DNA of 64,000 bases from assembly GCA_025994075.1 (NCBI GenBank), contig JAMQGV010000007.1, positions 62,001 through 126,000 of the forward strand, in the 5' to 3' direction. The position numbers and the translations under genes were made by a program. Origin of the DNA: Vicinamibacteria bacterium (GTDB lineage Bacteria > Acidobacteriota > Vicinamibacteria > Fen-336). Positions 43,278 to 52,797 of this stretch are shown piece after piece (the stretch's first letter is position 1; each line of letters starts with the position of its first letter). The notes under the pieces are model-generated. The model made no database searches. It saw only the letters and a list, made by a program, of their open reading frames with translations, and was not told where the DNA came from.

Positions 43278-44534
43278 ATGACGAGGAGCGGACTGGCGCT
43301 GGCGATCTGCGGCGCGCTGGCGATGGGCCCGGCGGCTTTGGCCGGCGAGAAGCGGCTGGAGTGGTCGACTCCATCGGCCGACGCGAAGGCGGCGCTCGCC
43401 GAGCTGCAGAAGGGCGTCGAGAACTTCCAGCCCCAGGCAGCCCTCCAGGCGCTGGCCCACAAGGTCGTGGCGGCCGATCCCCATTTCGCGATGGGCCACT
43501 ACTACCTCTCCGCGGTCACCCCGCCCCCCGAGAACCAGAAGCACCTGCAGAAGGCCGCCGAGCTCGCCGCTCGCGCATCCGACGGCGAGCGCCGCTTCAT
43601 CGAGACGATGGTGGTCGCCCGCAGCGCGCGCGCCCTCGATGCCCAGGCGGCCCTCGACCAGCTCGCTGTCGACTTTCCTGGCGAGCGCGTCGTCCAGATG
43701 CTGCGCGGCCAGCTCCTGATGGGCGCCGGTCGCCTCGACGAGGCCCTCGCCGCCTTCGACAAGGCCCTGAAGACCGACGACTCGACCGCCCGCGCCCACA
43801 CCCTGGCCGCCAACATCCGCATCCTCAAGGGCGAGTACGCGGCCGCGCGCAAGGGCTTCGAGGCCTCGCTGGCCCGGCTGCCGAAGGGCACCGCCCCCGG
43901 CGCCCAGCGCTACGGCACGGCCTTCACGTACCTGTACGAGGGCCAGCCGGCGAAGGCGATCGAGGTGCTGCGCACCTACGTCGACGAGTACAAGAACGCG
44001 GGCTCGCCGTTCGGCTTCCCCGAGGTCTTCATCTGGAACTCGATCGCCCGCATCCACCTCGAGAACGGCCAGCTCCCCGAGGCGATGAGCGCCTACGAGA
44101 AGGGCTACGCGAGCGTCCCCGGCAGCGGCCTCGACGAGACCCAGAAGAAGATCTGGCTCGGCCGCCTGCACCACGGCAAGGGCCGCACCCTGGCCCGCCT
44201 CGGCCAGCACGACGCGGCGTGGAAGGAAGCTCAGATCATCCGCAGGATGATCGACGAAGGCGGCGAGCAGGGGAAGCAGTTCGAGCCCGCCTGGCACTAC
44301 ATCGCGGGCTACCTGAAGCTCGAGTCGGGCGACGTCCCCGGCGCCCTGACCCACCTCAAGCAGGCCAGCCCCCAGGACCCCTTCCACAAGCTGCTGCTGG
44401 CCCGCGCCTACGAGCGCGCCGGCGACAAGGCGTCGGCGAAGAAGGCCTACGAGGAAGTCGCCGCCTTCAACCAGAACACGCTGGAGCGCGCGCTGTCCTA
44501 CCCGGAGGCGAAGAAGAAGCTTTCGGGGATGTAG
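43278..44534 (+). CDS. Exported TPR-repeat protein
   Basis: A 418-residue protein with a signal peptide (cut near PAALAGEK) and repeated TPR pairs: FAMGHYYLSAVTPP, LLMGAGRLDEALAAFDKAL, HTLAANIRILKGEYAAARKGF, FTYLYEGQPAKAIEVLRTYV, ARIHLENGQLPEAMSAYEKG, GYLKLESGDVPGALTHLKQA and LARAYERAGDKASAKKAYEEV. It probably scaffolds a periplasmic complex. TAACCT lies about 26 nt upstream of the ATG and AGGGAGA serves as ribosome-binding site. Confidence 0.85.
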   Translation: MTRSGLALAICGALAMGPAALAGEKRLEWSTPSADAKAALAELQKGVENFQPQAALQALAHKVVAADPHFAMGHYYLSAVTPPPENQKHLQKAAELAARASDGERRFIETMVVARSARALDAQAALDQLAVDFPGERVVQMLRGQLLMGAGRLDEALAAFDKALKTDDSTARAHTLAANIRILKGEYAAARKGFEASLARLPKGTAPGAQRYGTAFTYLYEGQPAKAIEVLRTYVDEYKNAGSPFGFPEVFIWNSIARIHLENGQLPEAMSAYEKGYASVPGSGLDETQKKIWLGRLHHGKGRTLARLGQHDAAWKEAQIIRRMIDEGGEQGKQFEPAWHYIAGYLKLESGDVPGALTHLKQASPQDPFHKLLLARAYERAGDKASAKKAYEEVAAFNQNTLERALSYPEAKKKLSGM

Positions 44535-44541
44535 CTCTCGC

Positions 44542-45306
44542 TCAGCGCGACGAACGGTCCGGAAGCACCGGAAACGTCACGCGTGCCTCCCGGATTCGCT
44601 CGGGGTCCACTTCCGCCAGCAGCATCGTCTCCGCGCCCGCCGCGTGCCCGAGCGTCTCGCCCCAGGCGTCGACGATCCGGCTGTCGCCCGTGTAGACGAG
44701 GTTGTTGCCAGTGCCCACGCGGTTGACGCCCACGACGGAGGCCTGGTTCTCGATCGCCCGCGCGACGAGCAGCGAGGTCCAGTGCGCCCGCCGTCGCTCC
44801 GGCCAGTTCGCGACCACGAGGTACGCGTCCACCTCGGGAGCCAGGTTCCAGAACAGATCCGCGAAGCGCAGGTCGTAGCAGACGAAGAGCGCGCAACGCA
44901 GGCCCTCCACGTCGACCACGGCCGTCTCGGCGCCCGCGGCGTAGTGCCGGTCCTCCTTCGCGTACGTGAAGGGGTGGATCTTGCGGTAGCGGTGCAGTTC
45001 GCCGCCCGGCGCGGCCAGCGTGAAGACGTTGTGGGGCCGGTCGAACCCCTCGAACCGGACCGGGATCGACCCGCCGACCCAGATCCCGTGCCGCCGCGCC
45101 TGCTCGACGAGGAACCCCGTGGACGGCCCATCGGGAGGTTCCTCGACCCGCGCGGTGTCCATCGTGAAGCCGCACGAGAACATCTCGGGTAGCAGCGCGA
45201 GCCGCGCGCCGGCGGAAGCCGCCGTGGCGATCCAGGCCCTGGCCTTCGCGAAGTTCGCGGCCTTGTCCTCCCAGGCGAGGTCGAGCTGGAGCGCCGCGAC
45301 CTTCAT
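44542..45306 (-). CDS. Omega-amidase / carbon-nitrogen hydrolase (YafV/NIT2-like)
   Basis: The 254-residue protein shows the nitrilase-fold triad: LLPEMFSCGF (Glu), YRKIHPFTYAKED (Lys) and FVCYDLRFADLFW (Cys). SCGFTMD and the downstream ARAIENQASVVGVNRVG fit the YafV/omega-amidase branch, which hydrolyses alpha-ketoglutaramate and 2-oxosuccinamate. The ATG at 45306 overlaps the aminotransferase stop (ATGA). Together they would complete the glutaminase II pathway, which uses glutamine as amino donor and removes the resulting keto-amide. Confidence 0.93.
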   Translation of the reverse strand: MKVAALQLDLAWEDKAANFAKARAWIATAASAGARLALLPEMFSCGFTMDTARVEEPPDGPSTGFLVEQARRHGIWVGGSIPVRFEGFDRPHNVFTLAAPGGELHRYRKIHPFTYAKEDRHYAAGAETAVVDVEGLRCALFVCYDLRFADLFWNLAPEVDAYLVVANWPERRRAHWTSLLVARAIENQASVVGVNRVGTGNNLVYTGDSRIVDAWGETLGHAAGAETMLLAEVDPERIREARVTFPVLPDRSSR

Positions 45307-46466
45307 GCCCGCAGCCGAGCCAGCCGCCGCAGGCCCTCGTCGAGCGTCGCGTCGGTCTTGCAGAACGCGAAGCGCACGTACCCCCGGCCCTCCTCGGCGT
45401 TCGCGTAGAAGGCCGAGTTCGGGATCGCCGCCACGCCCACCTTCTCGGGCAGCGCGCGGCACAGCGCCACCTCGTCGTCGAAGCCGAGCGGCCGGGCGTC
45501 GCCGAGCACGAAGTGGGTCCCGGCGGGCGCCACGACCCCGAAGCCGGCGGCGCGCAGCCCCGCCACCATCCGGTCGCGACGAGCCCGGTAGTCGCGGGTG
45601 AGCGCAGCATAGTAGTCGTCGCCCGCCGCGAGGGCGACGGCCGCCGCGTGCTGGAAGGGCGTCTGCGAACAGAAGGTCAGGAACTGGTGCGCCGTGCGCA
45701 CCGCGGTCGCCAGCGCGGGCGGCGCGCAGGTCCAGCCGATTTTCCAGCCGGTCAGGCTGAAGGTCTTGCCGGCCGACGAGATCGTGATCGTGCGCTCGCG
45801 CATCCCCGGCAGCGTCGCGATCGGCACGTGCTCGCCCTCCATCACGATGTGCTCGTACACCTCGTCGCTGATCGCGACCAGGTGCCGCTCGCGGCACAGC
45901 GCGGCGATCGCCTCCAGCTCCGCGCGCGTGAACACCTTCCCGGCGGGGTTGTGGGGGGTATTGAGGAGGATCGCGCGAGTGCGCGGCGTCACCGCGGCCC
46001 GCAGCGCGTCGACGTCCAGCGCGAAGTCGGGCCCGCGCAGCGTGACGAAGCTGGGCCGCGCCTGAGCGATCGCCAGGCACGCGGGGTAGGAGTCGTAGAA
46101 CGGCTCGAACAGCACGACCTCGTCGCCCGGATCGAGTAGCCCCAGCAGCGTGGCCGCGATCGCCTCGGTGGCGCCGGACGTGACGGTGATCTCCGACTCC
46201 GGGTCGTACTCGAGCCCGTAGAACCGCCGCTGGTGGTCGCTGACGGCGCGCGCCAGCTCCAGCGTTCCCGACGACCGGCAGTACTGGTTGTGGCCGGCCC
46301 GGATCGCGGCCTGCGCCGCCTCCTTGACGAACTCCGGCCCGTCGAAATCGGGGAACCCCTGCCCGAGGTTCACGGCCCCGTGGCGCACTGCGAGGGCCGT
46401 GACCTCCGCGAAGATCGAAGTCCCGAAGGGAGCGAGACGTGCGGCGACTTCGCCGGTGGCTCTCAT
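45303..46466 (-). CDS. Methionine/glutamine-type aminotransferase (YbdL/KAT-like)
   Basis: A 387-residue fold-type I PLP enzyme: NLGQGFPDFDGP, TVTSGATEAIAATLLGL, EPFYDSYP, LLNTPHNPAGKVFTRAELE, SDEVYEH and the PLP lysine in ITISSAGKTFSLTGWKIGW, with VRFAFCKTD near the end. GQGFPDFDGP and the SAGKTF motif match methionine (YbdL) and kynurenine/glutamine transaminase K types. The partner omega-amidase strongly supports the glutamine-dependent reaction. Start ATG overlaps the FkbM stop. Confidence 0.94.
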   Translation of the reverse strand: MRATGEVAARLAPFGTSIFAEVTALAVRHGAVNLGQGFPDFDGPEFVKEAAQAAIRAGHNQYCRSSGTLELARAVSDHQRRFYGLEYDPESEITVTSGATEAIAATLLGLLDPGDEVVLFEPFYDSYPACLAIAQARPSFVTLRGPDFALDVDALRAAVTPRTRAILLNTPHNPAGKVFTRAELEAIAALCRERHLVAISDEVYEHIVMEGEHVPIATLPGMRERTITISSAGKTFSLTGWKIGWTCAPPALATAVRTAHQFLTFCSQTPFQHAAAVALAAGDDYYAALTRDYRARRDRMVAGLRAAGFGVVAPAGTHFVLGDARPLGFDDEVALCRALPEKVGVAAIPNSAFYANAEEGRGYVRFAFCKTDATLDEGLRRLARLRA

Positions 46467-47266
46467 CGACGCCCCTCGCCCAGGATGTGCCCCCTCATCG
46501 CCACCTCGGCGTCTACGGGCTCGAGTCGGGCGCCGCTCTCGAGGTGCGTCGGCGCGTACCCGGCGGCAAGCAGGCGCTCGATGACCCCCCGCGCGTTGGC
46601 CGTCTTCTGGGCCGGGTCCGCTCCGTGGATCTCGATGTGCAGGGAGGGGTGGTGCCGACCCAGCGTTTCCTTCATCCCGTCGAGCACCGCGAGCTCCAGG
46701 CCCTCGACGTCGATCTTGACGAAGTCCGGCGGCGGCAGCCCGCGCTCGGCGGCGACGCGATCGAGCGAGTCGATCCGGACCCTGACCGCGTGGGCGTGAG
46801 GCTGGGCGCCCACCTGCTTCTGCAGGGCGGGGTCGAGGCTCCCCGTCGCCCCCTGCTCCGAGTCGAAGACCAGCTCGGCCTCTGCGGGCGCATCCCCCAG
46901 GCCCAGTTCCACCACTTCGACGTTCGTGAACCCATTGAGCTTCACGTGGTCCCGGATCCGCGCCGCGTTCCAGGGATTCGGTTCGAACGAGACAACACGC
47001 CCTCCGGGTCCGACTTTCCGGGCGAAGAACAGCGCCAGCACGCCCTCGTGGCCCCCAACGTCGTACACGACGCGCCCGGCCAAGTGGAGCGCCTCGAGAT
47101 GAGTGTGCTCCTTGCTCATCGGCGCAGCGGGCGGGTGAATGCCGAGCAACGCCCGCAGCCCGGGGTCGCCCCGCCGCTTCAGACCTTTGGCGAGGCCGTT
47201 GTGCATGACGTAGACGCGGTCTCGAAGAAGGGGACGCAGGATCTTTTCCCTGAGCCCCCCGGTCAC
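46463..47266 (-). CDS. FkbM-family methyltransferase
   Basis: A 267-residue protein with an AdoMet fold: VVYDVGGHEGVLALFFARKV (motif I), VVSFEPNPWNAARIRDHV (motif II) and DFVKIDVEGLELAVLDGM, the FkbM signature. Such enzymes O-methylate sugars or other small molecules in glycan and polyketide loci. GTG start. It heads a three-gene ATGA-linked unit with the aminotransferase and omega-amidase. Why a glycan-type methyltransferase shares this operon is unclear. Confidence 0.9.
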   Translation of the reverse strand: MTGGLREKILRPLLRDRVYVMHNGLAKGLKRRGDPGLRALLGIHPPAAPMSKEHTHLEALHLAGRVVYDVGGHEGVLALFFARKVGPGGRVVSFEPNPWNAARIRDHVKLNGFTNVEVVELGLGDAPAEAELVFDSEQGATGSLDPALQKQVGAQPHAHAVRVRIDSLDRVAAERGLPPPDFVKIDVEGLELAVLDGMKETLGRHHPSLHIEIHGADPAQKTANARGVIERLLAAGYAPTHLESGARLEPVDAEVAMRGHILGEGRR

Positions 47267-47385
47267 GCTTCTGTCCCCTGAATCACGCCTTGGAGTCTGC
47301 CACGACGTCCCGATGTTCTGGCGCGGCTCCGCATCTAGATGTCTCTTTGTGCTCCGCGGGCTTTCGTGCTGAGGTTGGGGTCGGG

Positions 47386-48180
47386 ATGCCGCGCTACAAG
47401 CTGATGATCGAGTACGTGGGAACCCGCTACAGCGGCTGGCAGGCGCAGCGTAATGCGCGCACGGTGGCCGGCGAACTGCTCGCAGCGGTCAAGGTCGCCA
47501 CGGGCGGCGATGCTCTGGAATTGATGGGTTCGGGCCGCACCGATGCCGGTGTCCACGCGGTCGCCCAGATCGCCCACCTGGACCTGCCTGGAAGCCACGA
47601 CCCGCGCGAGCTGCGCCACGCCCTCAACGACGCGCTGCCGGCCGACATCCACGTGCTCGGCATCGCCAGCGTCGACCACCGCTTCCACGCCCGCCACGGC
47701 GCGAATGCGCGGCAGTACCTGTACCAGGTGTCCCGTCGTCGCACGGCGTTCGCCAAGCCGTTCGTGTGGTGGGTCAAGGACCCGCTCGACGCCGAGCGTC
47801 TGGCAGCGGCGGCCCGCGTTTTCGAGGGGCGCCACGACTACCGCTCGTTCTGCGACCGCGACCCGGCGCTCGGCAGCACGCTGGTCCACGTCGAGCGCTG
47901 TCGCGCTGAGACGCACGGCCCGCTGTTGCTGATCCGGGTCCGCGCCTCGCACTTCCTCTGGCGCCAAGTCCGCCGCATGGTCGGCGTGCTGGTCGAGGTC
48001 GGTCGCGGGACGTTCACGCCGGAGGACGTCGCGGCCTTCCTCCGCTCGGATAGCCGCGAGCCCGCGCGCTTCACGGCCCCACCGTCGGGGCTCTTCCTCG
48101 AGCGTGTGGACTACGAGGGCGAGGCCTCGGACCCGGACGCCCCGCTCCGGCCCGCCGTTCCGTTGCGGACGCCACGCTGA
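47386..48180 (+). CDS. truA: tRNA pseudouridine(38-40) synthase TruA
   Basis: The 264-residue protein has YKLMIEYVGTRYSGWQAQ, the catalytic GSGRTDAGVHAVAQ, LPADIHVL, HARHGANARQYLYQ, RRTAFAKPFVWW, DYRSFCDRD and FLWRQVRRMVGVLVEVG. It modifies U38-U40 of tRNAs. ATG at 47386 is the conserved start. The 119-nt upstream spacer carries a 10-bp palindrome CATCTAGATG (47332-47341). Confidence 0.96.
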   Translation: MPRYKLMIEYVGTRYSGWQAQRNARTVAGELLAAVKVATGGDALELMGSGRTDAGVHAVAQIAHLDLPGSHDPRELRHALNDALPADIHVLGIASVDHRFHARHGANARQYLYQVSRRRTAFAKPFVWWVKDPLDAERLAAAARVFEGRHDYRSFCDRDPALGSTLVHVERCRAETHGPLLLIRVRASHFLWRQVRRMVGVLVEVGRGTFTPEDVAAFLRSDSREPARFTAPPSGLFLERVDYEGEASDPDAPLRPAVPLRTPR

Positions 48181-48247
48181 CCGGCCTCCGTGATCGTTGC
48201 GACCGCCACTCTCCAGCGGGGGGCGAGATGCTCACATACCAAGCCTC

Positions 48248-49210
48248 TCATCGCGCTCGACCGAGCTTCTTCAATAGCAGGTGCTTGAGGACATAGGCTC
48301 CGGCGCCGTAGTTGGAGACTCGCAACGGCTCGGCACGGATGGCCGCAAGGGTGGCCCTGGTTGCGATGTCAAACGCGCCGCGCCGAGCAAACTCTCCAGC
48401 AAGCCCCCTGAAGACGCGCGACGGCTCGCGCGTCACTTCCGCCTCCAGCGGCCGGAAGAACTCCTCAACCCGGGCCCACCGACCCTCGTCCAGCGAATCC
48501 GTTCCGCGCTCTCGTCGCTCGTCGGCGAGGAACAGGGCGAACCGGTCGGCCACCAGCTTGCGTGGGTTCCGGATGGTGAGCGAGTTCGAACCCCATTTCA
48601 GTTGGAACCTTACGAGGCTGTCGGGAAGGTTGGCGGAGCGCGTGAGCTCGATCAGGCGCAACGTCCAGTCGAGGTCGTAGTTGCCGAGATCCCAGAAGTA
48701 CTCTCGGAACGTGCCCACGCGCTCGACTACACTGCGTCGCACCATCAGCGTTGGAAACACGAAGGGGTTTCGGCTGCGTGCCACCGCCACGATGGAGTCG
48801 TGTGTCAGCGGCTTGTCGGAGCGTGACAGGTACCGGCCTGCGGTGTCGACATAGTCGCAGTTACTCCCGATTACTCCGAGTTCCGGGTTCGCCCTGAATG
48901 CCGCGACGAGGGCCTCAAGGCGATGAGCGGCACTCTCATCGTCGGCATCCTGGAACGCGATGAACTCCCCCCGCGCCAATCCCAACAGGCGGTTGCGAGT
49001 CCGGAGCGACCCCATGTTGTCCTCGGAATGAGATCGGACGATGCGGGCGTCATCGAAGGAGTCCAGGAGGCTTCGGGTATCGTCGGTTGATCCGTCGTCA
49101 CCGACGATGAGTTCCAGATCCACAAGGGTCTGGGTCAGGATCGATCGCACGGACCGGCGCACGTGGTCCGCGGCCTGATAGGTCGGCATGATCACGGAAA
49201 CGGTTGTCAT
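48248..49210 (-). CDS. Glycosyltransferase family 2
   Basis: A 320-residue GT-A enzyme: VSVIMPTYQAADHVRRSVRS, IVGDDGSTDDTRSLL, FIAFQDADDES (DXD-like metal site), VIGSNCDYVD and FPTLMVRRSVVERVGTFRE. The C-terminus is basic and helical and lacks a membrane anchor. The ATG overlaps the sulfatase-like stop (ATGA), making it last in a three-gene unit. It probably adds a sugar to a surface glycan. Composition is less GC-rich than average. Confidence 0.9.
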   Translation of the reverse strand: MTTVSVIMPTYQAADHVRRSVRSILTQTLVDLELIVGDDGSTDDTRSLLDSFDDARIVRSHSEDNMGSLRTRNRLLGLARGEFIAFQDADDESAAHRLEALVAAFRANPELGVIGSNCDYVDTAGRYLSRSDKPLTHDSIVAVARSRNPFVFPTLMVRRSVVERVGTFREYFWDLGNYDLDWTLRLIELTRSANLPDSLVRFQLKWGSNSLTIRNPRKLVADRFALFLADERRERGTDSLDEGRWARVEEFFRPLEAEVTREPSRVFRGLAGEFARRGAFDIATRATLAAIRAEPLRVSNYGAGAYVLKHLLLKKLGRAR

Positions 49211-50736
49211 GGCGCGGAAAGTGCGACTGCCTGGACGTCGGCGTAGGTCGAGATTCTCCCCTCAAAGTAGGCCGTGGCGATCCGTCGCAGTGCCGTCAAC
49301 TCGATGAGCTCTGAGGAGAGGTGCGGTGCGCGCGCGCCTGGCAGGTGCAGAAGAAAGGGGACCCTGTGCGCAGGGTCCGCAGTGTCGGTCGTCCAGGACT
49401 TCCTTGTTGCTCCGAACTTGTTCGAGTGGTCGGAAGTGACGACGAGTCCAGTCGTGGTGGCCACGGGCGATGCGCGAATGGCTCTCCGCACGTCGCCGAT
49501 CGTTCGATCGACCAGGGCGACGTTGTCGATGTATTGCTGTCCACCCGTCGTCGCCAGGGTCCGGGTGCGTCGAGAGTAGACGTACGGGTGGTGGGGCACC
49601 GGATAGTGCACATAAACGAAACCGAGGTCCGGTCGTAGCGCCGCAGTCACCGCCTGGCGGTGGATCGACTGATACTGGTGAACGTGCTGTTCAGGGGCCG
49701 TGCCGGTACCCTTGAAACGGTCGCGAGCCACCACCAGCGTGCCGGAGAGTTCGAAGTAATGGACCCACAGGTTGCCAGTCAAGGTCGCAGGCTCGACTGC
49801 GGTCAACTCCTGGGTGCAATGAGAAAGAAGCCGCCCGAAGACTCGACAGTACGGGTGGTACCAGCCGATCACGGCGGTTCGCGTACCACGGCCCTGAGCA
49901 TCGGCGAATACTGAGGGCAGTGCTTTCCAGTCCCTGCCTGACGACTCGCCTCTCACGCGAACCGAGAGGCTCCCTGGCCCCATCGGAAGGCAGGGACCCA
50001 TCACGGAAAGTCCGGACACGATCGCGGGGACAGAGCAGATCGTCGTGTTGGACAGGGGGAAGGCGCGCTGCGCGACCCATGACTCGCCAGCAAGTTGGTC
50101 GATCTCTGGCAGTTCCACGCCAGGCTGTCGCTTGTCGAACACCGCCTCGTAGTCGAGTTCGTCGAAGACGAGGACGACGAGGCGACGAGGCGGCGTGCGG
50201 TCTCCCCCGTCGAAGGCGACGGGTGTCTGGAAGCCCCGCAGGTCACGCTCGTAGCTGGCCACTCGGGCCAGAGCCTGAATCGACACGAGCACCGCAAATG
50301 GTGCCAGGCACAAGAGGCCCCAGCGAGCTCCCTTGATGAAGCGAGCAGTCCCGCCCAGCAGCCCCAGCGCGAGCGCGGCGATCAGGAGGCCTGCTGCGAT
50401 AGCGGAGCCCGTGTCCTGGCCGGAAAGGCCCAGAGCATCCACGATCCCAAGCCGCACGTTGTTCGCTACGCCGATGACGCAGGCAACTTCCGCCGCCGCG
50501 AACACCGGGCGGACCCGGCTCCAACGACTGGCGATACGACTGCAGCACACGAATGCACACGTCAAGCCCAAAGTGAGCCCCAAGGCCGTGATGTATCGCC
50601 ACGGGTGCAGCGGGCCCGACATGTAGTAGAGGTTCGCTGGCGCCAGCAGGCCGAACACGCCTCGCTCCCATGTCGGCAACAACAGTAGAGTCGCAAGCGA
50701 GGCACTCGCGGCCCATTCCGCGCCGGGCGATCTCAT
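49207..50736 (-). CDS. Membrane sulfatase/phosphotransferase-like protein (alkaline phosphatase superfamily)
   Basis: A 509-residue protein with four or five N-terminal membrane spans (to ~165) and a large extracytoplasmic domain. VVLVFDELDYEAV resembles the first metal site, NTTICSVPAIVSG the nucleophile loop (Thr/Ser as in phosphoethanolamine transferases, or Cys as in sulfatases), HYPVPHHPYVY a second site and VTSDHSNKFG the final metal ligands. It could transfer or remove a phospho- or sulfo-group on a glycan; the substrate is unknown. It overlaps both neighbours by ATGA. Confidence 0.8.
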   Translation of the reverse strand: MRSPGAEWAASASLATLLLLPTWERGVFGLLAPANLYYMSGPLHPWRYITALGLTLGLTCAFVCCSRIASRWSRVRPVFAAAEVACVIGVANNVRLGIVDALGLSGQDTGSAIAAGLLIAALALGLLGGTARFIKGARWGLLCLAPFAVLVSIQALARVASYERDLRGFQTPVAFDGGDRTPPRRLVVLVFDELDYEAVFDKRQPGVELPEIDQLAGESWVAQRAFPLSNTTICSVPAIVSGLSVMGPCLPMGPGSLSVRVRGESSGRDWKALPSVFADAQGRGTRTAVIGWYHPYCRVFGRLLSHCTQELTAVEPATLTGNLWVHYFELSGTLVVARDRFKGTGTAPEQHVHQYQSIHRQAVTAALRPDLGFVYVHYPVPHHPYVYSRRTRTLATTGGQQYIDNVALVDRTIGDVRRAIRASPVATTTGLVVTSDHSNKFGATRKSWTTDTADPAHRVPFLLHLPGARAPHLSSELIELTALRRIATAYFEGRISTYADVQAVALSAP

Positions 50737-52628
50737 CGCGTGGCGTGCCCCGTGGCGCGCAGCCGGAAGCCTTCCTGTAACGTCGACCCGCGCATCTGCA
50801 GACCGGGAGGGATGGCGCCAACAGCGGGTAGTGGTGTAGCCCAGATCATCGCGGCGATCGTCGCGTTGTGGGCGGGGCCGAATCCGGGCAGCAGGCGGCC
50901 CTCTGCGTCAGCCGTCGGCTCCGGGAACGGCAACACGGGCTCGCGAGAGAATCGCCCGAAATGCACGTAGCTGCCATCCCAGTCCACTACCTGGACAGGC
51001 TGGCCGTCCACCATGTGTGTCTTGTAGGTCGTCGGGGGGAGGCCCGACAAGGGGCGAACCGCCTCTGCCGCGAGGCGCGCGAGAACCTTCAGGGGATAGG
51101 CCGTTCCCGCAGATCGAAGCGACACACCCATGCTCTTCACCGTCACGTTGAGCAGCGCGCCCACCAGAACTAGAAGCATGAAGCCCCGCGCCAAGCGCCT
51201 GGTGGGACCCGCTAGGAGAGCGTTCGCGGCCAGCGTTGCTGGCGCCGCGAAGGCGATGCACACATATCCAAAGCCGTAGCGAAAGTGCGGCGAGGTCACC
51301 GTCCAAGCGACCGCGCCGAGAACCGCAGCAGTAACCACGGGGTCCCCGAGCCATCCGCTTCCACGCCACGCCGTCGTCTTGGCTCGCGTGACCGCCGACA
51401 GGACAAGTCCAGCCAGCAGCCAGTAGACGAACCCGCCAGTCGAGACCTGGTGGCGGAGCCAAACGAAGAAGGCTTCGAGGAGGGGCATGTCGGGCCGCGG
51501 AGCCTTGAGTCCGCCTTCCGACACGTGCTCGAGAAAAGCAAATCGACGGACCCCGTCCCGCATGAACTCGTCGGCGATCGCTCGCGGGAACTGCCAGTCT
51601 GGAGTCAAGAAGCCCAAACTCGTCGACGGGAAGAGGGGCCAACCGGAAAGCACATAGCTTCTTGCCAACGTCGGAATCGCCAGGAGCATGCCAAGGGCCA
51701 GCGGCACGACCAGGATTCTGAAGTGGCCCTTCTCACGGAACAGGTTGAAAGCGACTAGCGCGACGAGCGCTCCAAGGTAGGCGCCGCTTTGGCGAATGGC
51801 GAAGGCCTGGCTGACGATCACGGCCAACAGGACGAGCCCGCGCATCGAGGAGTCCCGCCATTCCGTCTCGCGCAGGTCCAGAGCCAGCCACATCGAGATC
51901 ACGATGATCAGGTTGACAGGCAGATCCGGGGTGAGGCACGACAGGTAGAGCCAACGGAACAGATCGTAGTAGGAGACCACGAAGGCCAGTACAACGACTC
52001 CGGAGATGTGGATCAGCTGCGCTCTTCCCTGGAGGGCTCGCCAACCGCCGATCACCCCGAAAGCCGTGACCAGCAAGAACAGCAAGCTGTTGAGGACGTG
52101 GTAGCTGCGATCCTGGTAGGGCCCCCAGTCAAACAGTGCGTGAATGGGGTACCAGGAGGAGGCGAAGCCGTTGCGGAGATGCAGGTTCGCTAGGCCAGGC
52201 ACGACGGCATAGCTCTTCGCCCACAGAAGGTTCTGGAAGTGGTAGCGCCCTGGATCGAGGTTGTAGACCGGCCCATCAGTGGCCGCGTACCCGATCATCA
52301 GCGCGAGCCACAGGATCATGAGCCACGCGGGCCGAGGCACCGACGTCAGCGCTCGAGTTGCACCAGCCACTTCGTCGCGAACTGTGCGCCGCGTGAGGCC
52401 CGCCAGGGCGAGCACCAGCAGAAGGGCGTGGCAGGAGAGCCCGACAGGTCCGAAGAGCGACCAGCAAGCCGCGACCAGCGAAACCATGGACAAGCCCAGC
52501 CACGGCAGGAAGAAGGGCCGCGGCCGCCCCGAGCCTGAGGTGACCGAGGCCACCATGCACACGGCCATCGCGCCCAGCGCCGTGAGCAGGACCAGCAGGT
52601 AGAGCCAGGAGGCGACGATCAACAGCAC
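50733..52628 (-). CDS. LIC_10190-like polytopic membrane protein
   Basis: A 631-residue protein with about twelve hydrophobic segments. A conserved-looking loop, DPGRYHFQNLLWAKSYAV followed by VPGLANLHLRNGFASSWYPI, is typical of LIC_10190-type membrane proteins found in polysaccharide loci. A C-terminal soluble stretch contains VQVVDWDGSYVHFG. It may be a GT-C glycosyltransferase, but no experimental function is known to me. It starts the three-gene unit with the sulfatase-like and GT2 genes. Confidence 0.75.
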   Translation of the reverse strand: MLLIVASWLYLLVLLTALGAMAVCMVASVTSGSGRPRPFFLPWLGLSMVSLVAACWSLFGPVGLSCHALLLVLALAGLTRRTVRDEVAGATRALTSVPRPAWLMILWLALMIGYAATDGPVYNLDPGRYHFQNLLWAKSYAVVPGLANLHLRNGFASSWYPIHALFDWGPYQDRSYHVLNSLLFLLVTAFGVIGGWRALQGRAQLIHISGVVVLAFVVSYYDLFRWLYLSCLTPDLPVNLIIVISMWLALDLRETEWRDSSMRGLVLLAVIVSQAFAIRQSGAYLGALVALVAFNLFREKGHFRILVVPLALGMLLAIPTLARSYVLSGWPLFPSTSLGFLTPDWQFPRAIADEFMRDGVRRFAFLEHVSEGGLKAPRPDMPLLEAFFVWLRHQVSTGGFVYWLLAGLVLSAVTRAKTTAWRGSGWLGDPVVTAAVLGAVAWTVTSPHFRYGFGYVCIAFAAPATLAANALLAGPTRRLARGFMLLVLVGALLNVTVKSMGVSLRSAGTAYPLKVLARLAAEAVRPLSGLPPTTYKTHMVDGQPVQVVDWDGSYVHFGRFSREPVLPFPEPTADAEGRLLPGFGPAHNATIAAMIWATPLPAVGAIPPGLQMRGSTLQEGFRLRATGHATR

Positions 52629-52797
52629 GGCGGTTCCCCGGTGTGCATGGGCAAAGGATAGGGCAACACGCCCAGCGTCGCGTGAAACAGCTTTTTGCCT
52701 TTCTTTGCGGAACGGTGCGACCTCGATCGCGCAGGCGCTCGTAGGCCCACTAGAATCCCGAAGCTGCCCGTTGCCGCCATTGAGGAGGACACCTTAC

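Noticed and set aside
47332..47341. CATCTAGATG palindrome upstream of truA
   Set aside because: Only 10 bp, single copy and not aligned with a promoter element; probably chance.
52705..52797. Upstream ATG extension of TonB receptor 2
   Set aside because: It would put 31 polar residues before the signal peptide, while the GTG at 52798 has a good ribosome-binding site and an immediate signal sequence.
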